From positions 186,001 to 250,000 of the forward strand of contig NC_014934.1 in assembly GCF_000186265.1 (NCBI RefSeq): 64,000 nucleotides of DNA, given 5' to 3'. Source of the DNA: Cellulophaga algicola DSM 14237 (GTDB lineage Bacteria; Bacteroidota; Bacteroidia; Flavobacteriales; Flavobacteriaceae). Positions within the stretch are counted from its first letter, which is position 1. Every line of letters starts with the position of its first letter. Positions 1 through 9,054 of the stretch are shown here, piece by piece. The notes below the pieces were generated by a model. That model was given only the letters and a program-made list of their open reading frames with translations. It had not been told where the DNA came from and searched no databases. A program made the translations under genes and the position numbers.

Positions 1-150
1 GATTTAGAAAAAAGACCCTTTGGTGGTGACAAGACTTCATACCTAAATTACTTAAACCCTTATTTTACGTCAAAAACTTTTGAACCCTGCTACAATTCCA
101 TTCCACCGAGACAAGGGAATGAATTATTCGGAATTTTCATCAAGAAATAA
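1..150 (+). CDS. 3' end of an unidentified protein (partial)
   Basis: Frame 1 is open from the first base to a TAA at 148-150 and encodes 49 residues ending in NELFGIFIKK. The composition, with FGGDKTSYLNYL near the start of the visible part, looks like real protein rather than chance. The start lies outside the window. I do not recognise the family. It lies upstream of, and in the same direction as, the secreted BNR-repeat protein that starts at 236, with an 85-bp gap that probably holds that gene's promoter. Confidence 0.5.
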   Translation, partial: DLEKRPFGGDKTSYLNYLNPYFTSKTFEPCYNSIPPRQGNELFGIFIKK

Positions 151-235
151 TACCATTCCCTTAACACCTTTTTAAGAACTCTTCTTTTTGCTTTTGGTAT
201 ATTTAAACCGACTAATTAAACCAAAACTACTACAG

Positions 236-3200
236 ATGAAAAAACTACTTTTTCTGATGATGCTATTCGCGTCATTTTCAACTTTCGCACAAGATTTTAC
301 CATGGATCTGATTCAAGATCTAAAACCAAGAAATATAGGACCTGGAGGCATGAGTGGGCGTGTTACGTCTATTGATGCGGTACACGCTAATCCTGAGATT
401 ATGTATGTAGGTACTGCTTCTGGCGGTCTCTGGAAATCTACTTCTGGAGGCATCAAATGGGAACCTATTTTTGATAAAGAGGTGACCGCGTCTGTTGGTG
501 CCGTTGCTATTCAACAAAGTAATCCATCCGTTTTATGGGCGGGTACCGGAGAAGGTAATCCTAGAAATAGCTTAAATGGTGGCTACGGTATTTTTAAATC
601 TCTAGATGGCGGAAAAAGCTGGAAATCTATGGGGCTAGAAAAAACTAGACATATTCACAGAATTGTAATAGATCCTACCAACCCTAATATCGTTTATGTA
701 GGTGCTATTGGTTCTCCTTGGGGAGAACACCCAGAACGTGGTGTTTTTAAAACTACCGATGGCGGAATTACGTGGTCCAAAATATTATTTACCAATAACA
801 AATCTGGTATTGCAGATTTGGTGATGGATCCTACCAACCCAAATAAATTAATTGCTGCCATGTGGGAACACAAAAGAGATCCTTGGTTTTTTAAATCTGG
901 TGGTGAAGGCAGTGGTTTGTATATGACTCATGATGGTGGTAAAAACTGGAAAAAATTAGCCGAAGAAGATGGTTTACCTGCTGGCGAACTTGGAAGAATT
1001 GGAGTGGCTATTGCACCCGGTAAGCCAAATATTGTGTATGCCCTAATCGAATCAAAAAAGAACGCCCTCTACAAATCTGAAGATGGTGGTTTCAAATGGA
1101 AAAAAATAAACGATAAAGAAGATATTGGCAACCGCCCATTTTACTACTCTGAAATTTATGTAGACCCTCAAAATGAAAACAGAATCTATTCTGTATTTAC
1201 GTATATCAATGTATCTGAAGATGGAGGAAAAAGCTTTACACAGTTAATGCCTGCTTATGGTGCAGATAATGGCGTTCACCCTGATCATCATGCCTGGTGG
1301 ATTCATCCTAAAAACGGACAATTTATGATGGATGGTAATGATGGCGGAATGAACATTACCAAAGATGGTGGAAAATCATGGCGTTTTGTAGGGAATATTC
1401 CTGTAGCACAATTCTACCATATCAATACAGATAATGAATATCCGTACAACGTATATGGAGGAATGCAAGACAATGGCTCTTGGAGAGGTCCTGCTTATGT
1501 ATGGAAAGCACAAGGTATCCGTAACAGCTACTGGCAAGAGATTGCTTTTGGCGATGGTTTTGATGTGGTACCAGATTTAGAAGATTCTCGCTTTGGTTAT
1601 GCAATGAGTCAGCAAGGTTATGTATCGCGCTATGATCATGAAACAGGCAACAATTACATCGTTCGTCCTACTCCTCCAGAGGCTAAAACCGAGTTACGTT
1701 TTAATTGGAATTCTGCTATTGGTCAGGACCCTTTTGATACCAGTACGGTCTATTTTGGAAGTCAGTTTGTACATAAAAGCACCGACAAAGGCTTAACCTG
1801 GAGTGTTATTTCAGCGGACTTAACCACCAACGATCCTGAGAAACAAAAACAAGATGAGAGTGGCGGATTAACGATGGATGCCACGGGGGCAGAAAACCAC
1901 TGTACCATTTTAGTTATTGAACCATCCCCGCTTGAAAAAGATATGTTATGGATTGGAACTGATGATGGTCGGGTGCATATTACTCAAAACGGAGGTTCTT
2001 CTTGGACCGATGTTACTGCCAATATAAAAGGCTTACCAAAAGGAAGTTGGATTCCCCAAATAAAAGCATCGAACAAAAATAAAGGAGAAGCACTCTTAAT
2101 AGCGAATGATTACCGCAGGTTCAACTACACTCCTTATGCTTATCGCACTAAAAACTACGGAAAAACATGGGAACGTATTGTAGATGCTACCGATGCTCAA
2201 AGCTATACGCTTTCTATTGTAGAAGACATCATAAACCCTAACCTACTATTTTTAGGAACCGATGATGGTCTTTATATTTCCTTAAATGCAGGGTCAAAAT
2301 GGCAAAAATGGACGGAAGGTTTCCCTACGGTTTCTACAAAAGATTTAGTGATACACCCAAGAGAACATGATTTGGTGATTGGTACCTTTGGTCGTGCCGC
2401 ATGGGTATTAGATGATATTCGCCCTTTAAGAGCCTTAGCAGCAGATGCTACGCTACTCCAGAAAGACGCGCAATTATTTACGCCACCCACAGCATACCAA
2501 GCAGCATACCAACAAGCTAGTGGTAGCAGATTTGGAGCTGATGCAATGTTTAACGGTGAAAACAGAAAATCTGGGGCTATGATTACCTACTATCTAAAAG
2601 AAGGAAAGAAAAAAGCCGCTGAAAAAAAAGAGATTAAAGGTGAAGATGATGATGTTGATGATGTCGACAAAGAGGACGATGAAAATTCTGAAGATTCTGC
2701 TGAAAAGAAAGAAGAACTTACAGGAGTACAAAAGAAAGATTCTGTACAGTTTGATATTTATGACGGTACCCGATTAATTAGAACCTTAAAATATAAAACA
2801 CCAGAAAAAGCAGGGTTCCACCGTATCTATTGGAGCATGGATGAAAAAGGTCCGGACAGACCTTCTAGAAAAATTAGCAAGCGTAAAAACGAAGCTGGTG
2901 GTACTGATGTTACCCCTGGCTCCTATACAATTAAAATGTCTTTTGGTACAGTAACTAATGAAACTACGATTGAAGTAAAATCTGACCCTAGAATAGAAAC
3001 TTCTACAGCATCTATTAAGGAAGTATATACCCACTCTAAAACTATAGAGTCCTTTATGCAAACGGCTGCAGATGCTGTTAAACAATTGGTAGAAAGTAAA
3101 AATACCGCTAGTAAATATCAGAAAGAATTAAAAGAATTGGACAAAGATACATACGAAGCAGAACTTAAAGCATCTAAAGAAATCATCAAGAAAATAGAGG

Positions 3201-3490
3201 AGGTAATGGCGTTGTATATCGGAAAAGAAGACAAACGACAAGGTATTACCCGAAATCCTGAAATGACGGTGATGGAACGAATCGGTAATGCAAGAGGCTA
3301 TGTTGGAAGCAGAAAAACGGGGATTACGACCACAGAAACTAATTTGATGGCTTTTGCAAAAGAAGATTTACTATCGGCCTTAGAAAAGACGAATACATTT
3401 TTCAATAACGATTGGAAAAGCTATAAAACAAAGATGGAGCAAGTAAAAAACTCTCCATTTAAAGCGATTAAAGAACTTACTATTAATTAA
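236..3490 (+). CDS. Secreted VPS10/sortilin-like BNR (Asp-box) repeat protein
   Basis: A 1,084-residue exported protein. I take the ATG at 236 because it is followed directly by a signal peptide (residues 1-19, MKKLLFLMMLFASFSTFAQ); the upstream in-frame TTG at 188 only adds a non-signal leader. At least ten Asp-box motifs of the form SxDGGxxW (for example SLDGGKSW, TTDGGITW, THDGGKNW, TKDGGKSW) run through residues 60-700 and indicate a large beta-propeller of the sortilin/BNR type. A low-complexity acidic/lysine-rich linker covers about residues 800-827, followed by a beta domain and a charged, probably helical C-terminus. Such proteins are widespread in Bacteroidetes and are often annotated as glycosyl hydrolases, but I see no catalytic residues that would support an enzyme call. 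Substrate unknown. Confidence 0.85.
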   Translation: MKKLLFLMMLFASFSTFAQDFTMDLIQDLKPRNIGPGGMSGRVTSIDAVHANPEIMYVGTASGGLWKSTSGGIKWEPIFDKEVTASVGAVAIQQSNPSVLWAGTGEGNPRNSLNGGYGIFKSLDGGKSWKSMGLEKTRHIHRIVIDPTNPNIVYVGAIGSPWGEHPERGVFKTTDGGITWSKILFTNNKSGIADLVMDPTNPNKLIAAMWEHKRDPWFFKSGGEGSGLYMTHDGGKNWKKLAEEDGLPAGELGRIGVAIAPGKPNIVYALIESKKNALYKSEDGGFKWKKINDKEDIGNRPFYYSEIYVDPQNENRIYSVFTYINVSEDGGKSFTQLMPAYGADNGVHPDHHAWWIHPKNGQFMMDGNDGGMNITKDGGKSWRFVGNIPVAQFYHINTDNEYPYNVYGGMQDNGSWRGPAYVWKAQGIRNSYWQEIAFGDGFDVVPDLEDSRFGYAMSQQGYVSRYDHETGNNYIVRPTPPEAKTELRFNWNSAIGQDPFDTSTVYFGSQFVHKSTDKGLTWSVISADLTTNDPEKQKQDESGGLTMDATGAENHCTILVIEPSPLEKDMLWIGTDDGRVHITQNGGSSWTDVTANIKGLPKGSWIPQIKASNKNKGEALLIANDYRRFNYTPYAYRTKNYGKTWERIVDATDAQSYTLSIVEDIINPNLLFLGTDDGLYISLNAGSKWQKWTEGFPTVSTKDLVIHPREHDLVIGTFGRAAWVLDDIRPLRALAADATLLQKDAQLFTPPTAYQAAYQQASGSRFGADAMFNGENRKSGAMITYYLKEGKKKAAEKKEIKGEDDDVDDVDKEDDENSEDSAEKKEELTGVQKKDSVQFDIYDGTRLIRTLKYKTPEKAGFHRIYWSMDEKGPDRPSRKISKRKNEAGGTDVTPGSYTIKMSFGTVTNETTIEVKSDPRIETSTASIKEVYTHSKTIESFMQTAADAVKQLVESKNTASKYQKELKELDKDTYEAELKASKEIIKKIEEVMALYIGKEDKRQGITRNPEMTVMERIGNARGYVGSRKTGITTTETNLMAFAKEDLLSALEKTNTFFNNDWKSYKTKMEQVKNSPFKAIKELTIN

Positions 3491-3531
3491 TATTTTTCCT
3501 TGAGTACTATCGAGAGGATTTAAAACAGATC

Positions 3532-3567
3532 GGTCAGGTTTCGACCAAACTCAACCTGACCATTTTT
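3532..3567 (+). terminator. Hairpin terminator after the BNR-repeat gene
   Basis: GGTCAGGTT at 3532-3540 pairs perfectly with AACCTGACC at 3553-3561, followed by ATTTTTA. It ends only a few bases before the ATG at 3571, so it may also act in the leader of the DUF2490 gene. Confidence 0.65.
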
Positions 3568-3570
3568 ACT

Positions 3571-4248
3571 ATGAGAAGAATTCTATGTATTATTTCGATT
3601 TTAATTACCACAACAGCTATCAATGCCCAAGAAACAGGGGAAGACAATTGGGGGGCATGGTATATGTATTTTGGAACCAACAAGGTAAGCGATAAATTGA
3701 GTATCCACACCGAAGCACAGTTTAGATATTATGAAACTACGAGTAACTTTAATCAACTATTACTGCGTACCGGATTAAATTACCACATCAACCCTGATGC
3801 TATAGCGACGCTGGGCTATGGTTATATTACTACAGATGGTTCTTTTGATGAGCTTCCCAATGAAGAAAATAGCAAAGAACATCGTGTTTTTGAACAATTT
3901 ATTTTAAAGAATAAAGTAGGCGAATTTCTTTTTGAACACCGCTATAGATTAGAACAACGCTTTTTAGAAAATTCAGGAGAAACAGATACGCAACATAGAG
4001 CACGATATCGATTACAAGTGACCCTGCCCCTAACTGATATTTTCTTTTTGAATGTTTACGATGAAGTCTTTATCAATTTACAAGATGATGCCTTTGGTCA
4101 AAATAGACTATATGGAGCATTAGGCGTTAACGTAACAGAGAACTTAGCAGTACAAGCGGGTTATTTGAAAAATCATTTTTCTGGCGCCAATTATGACCGC
4201 ATACAAGTAGGCGTATTTTACAGTCCTGATTTAAGAAAGAAAAAATAA
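3571..4248 (+). CDS. DUF2490 family outer-membrane beta-barrel-like protein
   Basis: 225 residues with a signal peptide (about 1-19, ending INAQ). The mature part starts with EDNWGAWYMYFG and shows alternating aromatic/polar strands (FRYYETTSN, LLLRTGLNYHI, FEHRYRLEQRF, RARYRLQVTLPL) ending in YDRIQVGVFY, the pattern of the DUF2490 family. These are predicted small outer-membrane barrels of unknown function in Bacteroidetes. It is separated from the upstream gene by a hairpin and from the downstream lipoprotein gene by about 90 bp, so it is probably its own transcription unit. Confidence 0.8.
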   Translation: MRRILCIISILITTTAINAQETGEDNWGAWYMYFGTNKVSDKLSIHTEAQFRYYETTSNFNQLLLRTGLNYHINPDAIATLGYGYITTDGSFDELPNEENSKEHRVFEQFILKNKVGEFLFEHRYRLEQRFLENSGETDTQHRARYRLQVTLPLTDIFFLNVYDEVFINLQDDAFGQNRLYGALGVNVTENLAVQAGYLKNHFSGANYDRIQVGVFYSPDLRKKK

Positions 4249-4336
4249 CAAATCATTCAGAAATCTGTGGGGTTTGAATTAGAATACGCCCCAAAATAAG
4301 CGTAATTTTATCCTATCAAATTAAAATTATATAGTA

Positions 4337-4972
4337 ATGAAAAAAACACTTTTAATAGTATCGTTTGCAATAGCTATTTTCTCTTATAGCTGCAAGGAAA
4401 CAAAAAAAGACAACACGTCTGAAGAAAAAGAAGTTACAACAACAAAGGAAATGTATTCTTTAGTAAGTGATTCTACCAAAGTTAGCTTTACGGCTTATAA
4501 AACCACGGATAAACTTCCTGTTGGAGGAACTTTTAAAGCTATTAACATCAAAAATGCTACTCCTGCAGCTACTGCTTTAGAAGCTTTGAATGGTTTAGAA
4601 TTTGGAATTCCAGTAAGCAGCTTATTTACAAATGACCCTACCGGAACAAGAGATCCAAAAATTACAGAATTCTTTTTTGGTGCAATGAAAAATACGGAAC
4701 TAATTTCTGGTACTTTTAAGGTTGATGGTGATGCATGTTCATTAGAAATTGAAATGAACGGAGAAACTAGCTCAATTCCATTAGAAACTACCATGAATTC
4801 TGATACAAGCTATACGTTTTCAGGAATAATGGATTTAAAAAACTGGAATGCATCTGATGCCGTAGCATCTTTAAACAAAGTTTGTGAAGCATTGCATACT
4901 GGTAAAGATGGCGTAAGCAAAACTTGGGACGAGGTAGCTATAAAAGGAGACGTATTATTTACTAAAAAATAA
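4337..4972 (+). CDS. YceI-like lipoprotein
   Basis: 211 residues with a lipoprotein leader (FSYSCKETKK; the Cys at about residue 19 would be lipidated). The body, from YSLVSDSTKVSFTAYKTT to VAIKGDVLFTKK, matches the YceI-like lipocalin fold family: a tubular beta-barrel that in other members binds long isoprenoid-type lipids. Ligand unknown here. The leader is nearly the same as that of the SOD lipoprotein encoded next (SYSCKETKK in both), suggesting shared export and probably a shared origin of the leader segment. No operon overlap: 113 bp separate it from sodC. Confidence 0.75.
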   Translation: MKKTLLIVSFAIAIFSYSCKETKKDNTSEEKEVTTTKEMYSLVSDSTKVSFTAYKTTDKLPVGGTFKAINIKNATPAATALEALNGLEFGIPVSSLFTNDPTGTRDPKITEFFFGAMKNTELISGTFKVDGDACSLEIEMNGETSSIPLETTMNSDTSYTFSGIMDLKNWNASDAVASLNKVCEALHTGKDGVSKTWDEVAIKGDVLFTKK

Positions 4973-5038
4973 TGCTACCCTACTGCATTTGCGTTAGTTT
5001 TACTAGTTTTTGGAGCACTTAGTTCCCTTTACTAAGTT

Positions 5039-5046
5039 TAGTTTTG
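5039..5046 (+). promoter_or_regulatory. Possible -7 promoter element of the SOD gene
   Basis: TAGTTTTG fits the Bacteroidetes -7 consensus TAnnTTTG and lies 40 bp before the ATG at 5086. No convincing -33 TTG is seen at the usual spacing. Confidence 0.35.
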
Positions 5047-5085
5047 TGCGAGGAGAAAGAAACTCTCTAACTAAAACAACAACTT

Positions 5086-5685
5086 ATGAAAAAATTAATA
5101 TTTGCTCTAACAATTGCTGTAATAAGTATTTCTTATAGCTGTAAAGAAACAAAGAAAGAAGTTGAAGAAACCTCTGATGAGATAGAAAACAGCGCAAATG
5201 AAATGACTGATGATATGGAGGATACTATGGATGAAAAAACCATGACCATTTCATTAGAGCCTAAAAGCGATTCTAAAGTAAAAGGTGAAGTTACTTTTAC
5301 CGAAAAAGATGGTGAAGTCATGATGGTGGCTACATTAGCTGGATTATCTGAAGGAGAACATGCTATTCATATTCATGAAACGGCAGATTGTTCTTCTGCT
5401 GATGGAAAATCTGCAGGTGGCCATTGGAACCCAACATTCCAACAACATGGGAAATGGGGTGATGAAGCTGGATACCACAGGGGTGATATTGGAAACTTTA
5501 TGGCAGATGCTGATGGCAATGCCAAGGTAGAATTTAGTACAGATGAATGGTGTATTGATTGTGATGATGATACAAAAAATATTATTGGCAAAGGAGTAAT
5601 CGTTCACCAAGGAGTTGATGATTTTACCTCTCAACCTAGTGGAGATGCAGGTGCTCGTGTAAGTTGTGCCGGTATTATTCAATAA
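5086..5685 (+). CDS. sodC: Cu/Zn superoxide dismutase, lipoprotein
   Basis: 199 residues: lipoprotein leader (SISYSCKETKK), an acidic linker (residues 20-50) and then a complete Cu/Zn-SOD domain. Metal ligands are visible: HIHETADC (HxH copper ligands plus a disulfide Cys), GGHWNP, QQHG, YHRGDIGNF (Zn histidines and aspartate), VIVHQGVDDF and the C-terminal GDAGARVSCAGII with the conserved Arg and second Cys. It converts superoxide to oxygen and peroxide, here presumably on the outer face of a membrane because of the lipid anchor. It is followed by a strong terminator, so it is probably monocistronic. Confidence 0.93.
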   Translation: MKKLIFALTIAVISISYSCKETKKEVEETSDEIENSANEMTDDMEDTMDEKTMTISLEPKSDSKVKGEVTFTEKDGEVMMVATLAGLSEGEHAIHIHETADCSSADGKSAGGHWNPTFQQHGKWGDEAGYHRGDIGNFMADADGNAKVEFSTDEWCIDCDDDTKNIIGKGVIVHQGVDDFTSQPSGDAGARVSCAGIIQ

Positions 5686-5707
5686 GAATTATCACCTTAA
5701 TAAAATT

Positions 5708-5733
5708 AAAAGCTGCTATTTAGCAGCTTTTTT
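5708..5733 (+). terminator. Rho-independent terminator after sodC
   Basis: AAAGCTGCTA / TAGCAGCTTT hairpin with a short TT loop, followed by a T tract. Confidence 0.85.
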
Positions 5734-5761
5734 ATATATCTTTAATTTGTAAACATAATAA

Positions 5762-6292
5762 ATGGAATTAGAAGAATTAGTAGAAAAGTTCCGAATGAAA
5801 GATGCAAAAGCGTTTGAAAAGCTGTATGGCATGTATGCTGACAACATAAGCGGAGTAATCAATAATATCGTAAAAAATAACGATATCGCACAAGAGATTT
5901 GTCAAGATGTATTTGTAAAAGCATGGAACAATGCAGAGAGCTACAATGTCTCTAAAGGGCGGTTCTTTACATGGATGTTGAATATTGCAAGAAATGCGGC
6001 TATCGATGAAGTGCGTTCTAAATCCCATAAAAACAGCAAACAAAACCTTTCTGCTGATTTTTTCGTAAATATTCTGGAAGACAAAAATGACCTTAATACT
6101 CAGGTAGATACTATTGGTATAAAAAGCTTATTAACGAACCTAAAAGAAAAATGTGTTCAGATAATAGACCTATTATATTTTAAAGGATATACTCAAAAGG
6201 AAGCAGCGGAAGAATTGGAAATACCGGTTGGAACGGTAAAAACAAGAAACAGAAGTTGTATTTCACAAATTAGGGGCAATATAGCAATATAG
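5762..6292 (+). CDS. ECF-type RNA polymerase sigma factor
   Basis: 176 residues. Region 2 covers about residues 10-90 (LYGMYADNISG, DIAQEICQDVFVKAW, GRFFTWMLNIARNAAIDEVRS) and region 4 about 120-170 (IDLLYFKGYTQKEAAEELEIPVGTVKTR, a helix-turn-helix). The next gene starts one base after its stop codon and encodes a membrane anti-sigma factor, so the pair is a sigma/anti-sigma operon of the SigK/RskA kind. Target regulon cannot be read from the sequence; the neighbouring SOD suggests but does not show a stress role. Confidence 0.9.
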   Translation: MELEELVEKFRMKDAKAFEKLYGMYADNISGVINNIVKNNDIAQEICQDVFVKAWNNAESYNVSKGRFFTWMLNIARNAAIDEVRSKSHKNSKQNLSADFFVNILEDKNDLNTQVDTIGIKSLLTNLKEKCVQIIDLLYFKGYTQKEAAEELEIPVGTVKTRNRSCISQIRGNIAI

Positions 6293-6293
6293 C

Positions 6294-7094
6294 ATGGATA
6301 TAGAAAAATACATAGCATCAGGAATTTTAGAGCTCTACGTTGCTGGTATCTTATCTGAAGTAGAAAACTTAGATATAGCCAGATACGCAGGTGAACACGC
6401 TGAAATACAAAAAGAGATAGAAGAAATTGAAGCTTCGGTTTTAGCCTTAACCAAAGCGGCCGCACCAAAAGGTGGGGCTCAAATTAATTTAGCAAAGGTG
6501 CAAGCTAAAATAGCGGCAACACAAGCCCCTAAAGTAATAGAGATGCAACCAACTAAAAACAATTGGAGTTCTTACATCGGGTGGGCAGCATCAATTATTT
6601 TTGCAGTAGGCCTATTCTGGATGTATTCTGAAAATAACAGTTTAAAATCTGATTTAGATGCAACCACGCAAGCCAATAGTGCTTTAGAAGAAAAGATAGA
6701 AGAGGCTAAAACATCTTTAGATAAATCACAAGAATTGTTAACAACAATACGTGATAAAGATATTCAAGTAGTTGCCTTAGGCGGACAAGCGGTAGATCCT
6801 AATTCTTACGCTAAAGCATATTGGAATAAGAGCGAGCAAAAAGTATTTATTGATGCGCAAGGCTTACCAGAACCACCAGATGGAATGGTATACCAAGTAT
6901 GGTCTTTAAAACTAAACCCTTTAACTCCTACAAGTATGGGGCTTTTGGAAGATTTTATTACGGATGATAATAAAGTATTCGCTTTAAACAATCCTAATGA
7001 ATCGGAAGCTTTCGGTATCACTTTAGAACCTGCTGGAGGTAGTGAAGCTCCTAACTTAGAGCAATTATATACCTTAGGTGTTGTAAACTCTTAA
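6294..7094 (+). CDS. RskA-like membrane anti-sigma factor
   Basis: 266 residues: an N-terminal cytosolic part with a helix that would bind the sigma factor (IASGILELYVAGILSEVE), one transmembrane helix at about residues 91-112 (SSYIGWAASIIFAVGLFWMY), a coiled coil (about 113-150) and a C-terminal beta domain of the anti-sigma-K type (FIDAQGLPEPPDGMVYQVW, ending with a repeat of SFGITLEPAGGSEAPN type). Start ATG lies one base after the sigma gene's TAG, consistent with translational coupling. It would hold the sigma factor at the membrane until a signal triggers release. Confidence 0.88.
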   Translation: MDIEKYIASGILELYVAGILSEVENLDIARYAGEHAEIQKEIEEIEASVLALTKAAAPKGGAQINLAKVQAKIAATQAPKVIEMQPTKNNWSSYIGWAASIIFAVGLFWMYSENNSLKSDLDATTQANSALEEKIEEAKTSLDKSQELLTTIRDKDIQVVALGGQAVDPNSYAKAYWNKSEQKVFIDAQGLPEPPDGMVYQVWSLKLNPLTPTSMGLLEDFITDDNKVFALNNPNESEAFGITLEPAGGSEAPNLEQLYTLGVVNS

Positions 7095-7107
7095 TGTTGA
7101 GATAAAA

Positions 7108-8172
7108 TTATAGATTCCGTTTAATTCGGTGTACCTGCATAGCTTTTACAAGCCATCTAGGTAACGGATTAAGCGGATTTCTTTTTTTTAGGTTGATGAA
7201 GATTCCTAGTTTTTTTAGAATGGGCACTTTATGTGTTTCAACAAATTCTATTAAGGTACCATCTGGGTCTTCTATATAACTAAAATGACCCGCAGCATCT
7301 CCCATATCAAAACTATCTGCACTATCTACGGTAAAAGGAAACCCAAGATTTTTTGTTTCATTACGTAGTGCTTTCATTCCATTAATATCAAAACATAGGT
7401 GAATATACCCCAGATCTCCCCAAAGCCTATCTTTATATATTTTGAGTGGTTTACGATCTAAAACTTGTATTAATTCTATTTCCGTAGGCCCTAAAAGTTC
7501 TCCAAACCCACCAATAGCTCTATTGTTATGTTTAAGAAGTACTCTCCTAAAAGAGTGGGCACCTCCAGGTAAGTCTCTAAAATCATTAAAAACACCACTC
7601 CTATCTGAAGTACATACTTCATACCCTAAAATTTCCTGATAAAACAGCAAAGATTCCTCAATATTTGAAACACCGATTACTGTTCCCATAACACCACCAG
7701 AAGTACTATTGGTTTTTGAAAAAATATAATCATCTTCTACAATTTCCACTAAATTATTCCAAGGATCTTTAAAGAAAAAATGAGATTTTTCTCCTTTTGT
7801 TTCAGTTAAATCTCCCAGAGTTTCTAGTGAAATTTTATTTAAATTTTGATGGATTAGAGCAACATCTGTTGCCCTTATTTTCATGCTATTGATTCCTAAA
7901 TCCCCCAATAAAAAAGGAGTTTTTGAAGCTTGAGGAACGCGCCCTGTAAATTGCCAAATTTCGAGTCCGCCCCCACCTTTCATATTTAAGGCTAATAATG
8001 CATGCCTGCTTTCAATATTTTTGTTAGTATACTGCGTCATTAAGTCCGCCGTAGCGACATCTTCAAATACTAGGATATCAAATCCAAGATGTTCCCGATA
8101 CCAATTAAAAACACTTTTTGCATCTGCAACGCCAATACCTATTTGTTGAATTCCATTAATTATTTTACGCAT
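7108..8172 (-). CDS. Two-domain VOC/glyoxalase-fold protein
   Basis: 354 residues. Two vicinal-oxygen-chelate domains are arranged in tandem: residues 1-135 (QQIGIGVADAKSVFNWYREHLGFDI to FKDPWNNLVEIVED) and 150-315 (GTVIGVSNIEESLLFYQEILGYEV to EDPDGTLIEFVETHKVP), followed by a basic tail (KKRNPLNPLPRW). The two-domain layout resembles extradiol dioxygenases and related metal enzymes, but the substrate is not evident. It lies directly downstream of the glycosyltransferase gene (6 bp gap) on the same strand, so the two are probably cotranscribed. Confidence 0.8.
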   Translation of the reverse strand: MRKIINGIQQIGIGVADAKSVFNWYREHLGFDILVFEDVATADLMTQYTNKNIESRHALLALNMKGGGGLEIWQFTGRVPQASKTPFLLGDLGINSMKIRATDVALIHQNLNKISLETLGDLTETKGEKSHFFFKDPWNNLVEIVEDDYIFSKTNSTSGGVMGTVIGVSNIEESLLFYQEILGYEVCTSDRSGVFNDFRDLPGGAHSFRRVLLKHNNRAIGGFGELLGPTEIELIQVLDRKPLKIYKDRLWGDLGYIHLCFDINGMKALRNETKNLGFPFTVDSADSFDMGDAAGHFSYIEDPDGTLIEFVETHKVPILKKLGIFINLKKRNPLNPLPRWLVKAMQVHRIKRNL

Positions 8173-8178
8173 AAAACT

Positions 8179-8886
8179 TTATTCAACTTTAATATGATAA
8201 GGCATTTTTAATAATCTATTGTGAAGCGATCTTAACTTATTTGATGGATACCCCATTTTAAACAATAACACCAATAATAGGTTTGAAATATTTACTCTTA
8301 GATAAGAGTTCGATTCATATTTTCTAGCAGAAACTAATAAATCGTTATTTATAATTTTATAACTAATATTATTTTTTTTCATTCTTTTAAAAAACTCAAA
8401 ATCTTCCATAATTAGTTGTTTGGCATCAAACTTTCCTAGTTGATTAAAAACTTCCTTTTCAATAAATAAGCATTGATCACCCCCTCCCGTAAAAATGCCA
8501 TCATTAGCCGTAAATTTCGCATTTATCCTCAAAAGAATACTCTTACTATCAAATCGATATGAAAAAAAACCTGCTTGATAATTTAGTTTTGCAACCTTTT
8601 CTATATCCTTCAAAAAGCTTTTAGGCGGTAAAACATCTGCATGAAGAAAGGCCAAAATAGTCCCTTTAGCGTTTTGGGCACCATAATTCATTTGAACAGC
8701 CCTACCATTCTTTTGACATTCCAATACTTTAATTTTATCACTAGATATACTAATGGTCTCTGTATTTGCCGCAGAAAGTACCACTAATACTTCGGCTGGT
8801 GTTTCCTGACAAAGCACTTCTAAATAAGGAATAAGCTTTAGTAAATTTTTTTGCTCGTTATGTGCTGGTATTATTATTGAGATCAT
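8179..8886 (-). CDS. Family 2 glycosyltransferase, TIGR04283-like
   Basis: 235 residues with a GT-A fold: MISIIIPAHNEQKNL at the N-terminus, a nucleotide-sugar segment (GRAVQMNYGAQNAKGTILAFLHADVLPP, with LHAD in place of DxD) and an acceptor/metal segment (FTGGGDQCLFIEKEVF, MEDFEFFKRMKK). This matches the TIGR04283 family, which in several bacteria sits in arsenosugar-type clusters. I see no other arsenosugar gene next to it, so the product is unknown. First gene of a probable two-gene operon with the VOC protein. Confidence 0.82.
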   Translation of the reverse strand: MISIIIPAHNEQKNLLKLIPYLEVLCQETPAEVLVVLSAANTETISISSDKIKVLECQKNGRAVQMNYGAQNAKGTILAFLHADVLPPKSFLKDIEKVAKLNYQAGFFSYRFDSKSILLRINAKFTANDGIFTGGGDQCLFIEKEVFNQLGKFDAKQLIMEDFEFFKRMKKNNISYKIINNDLLVSARKYESNSYLRVNISNLLLVLLFKMGYPSNKLRSLHNRLLKMPYHIKVE

Positions 8887-9054
8887 AAAAAAAACGTCTT
8901 TCTAGTCAAAAAGAAGTGCTAATTAATTTAATAAGGACACTTTAATATAAGTATTTACGTAATTTTAAATGAAAAGGTTTTTATTTACTGCGACCAAACC
9001 CATATCATAGTTATATCGTAAGTAAAGCAAGATACAATACAAATCTGAATTCAA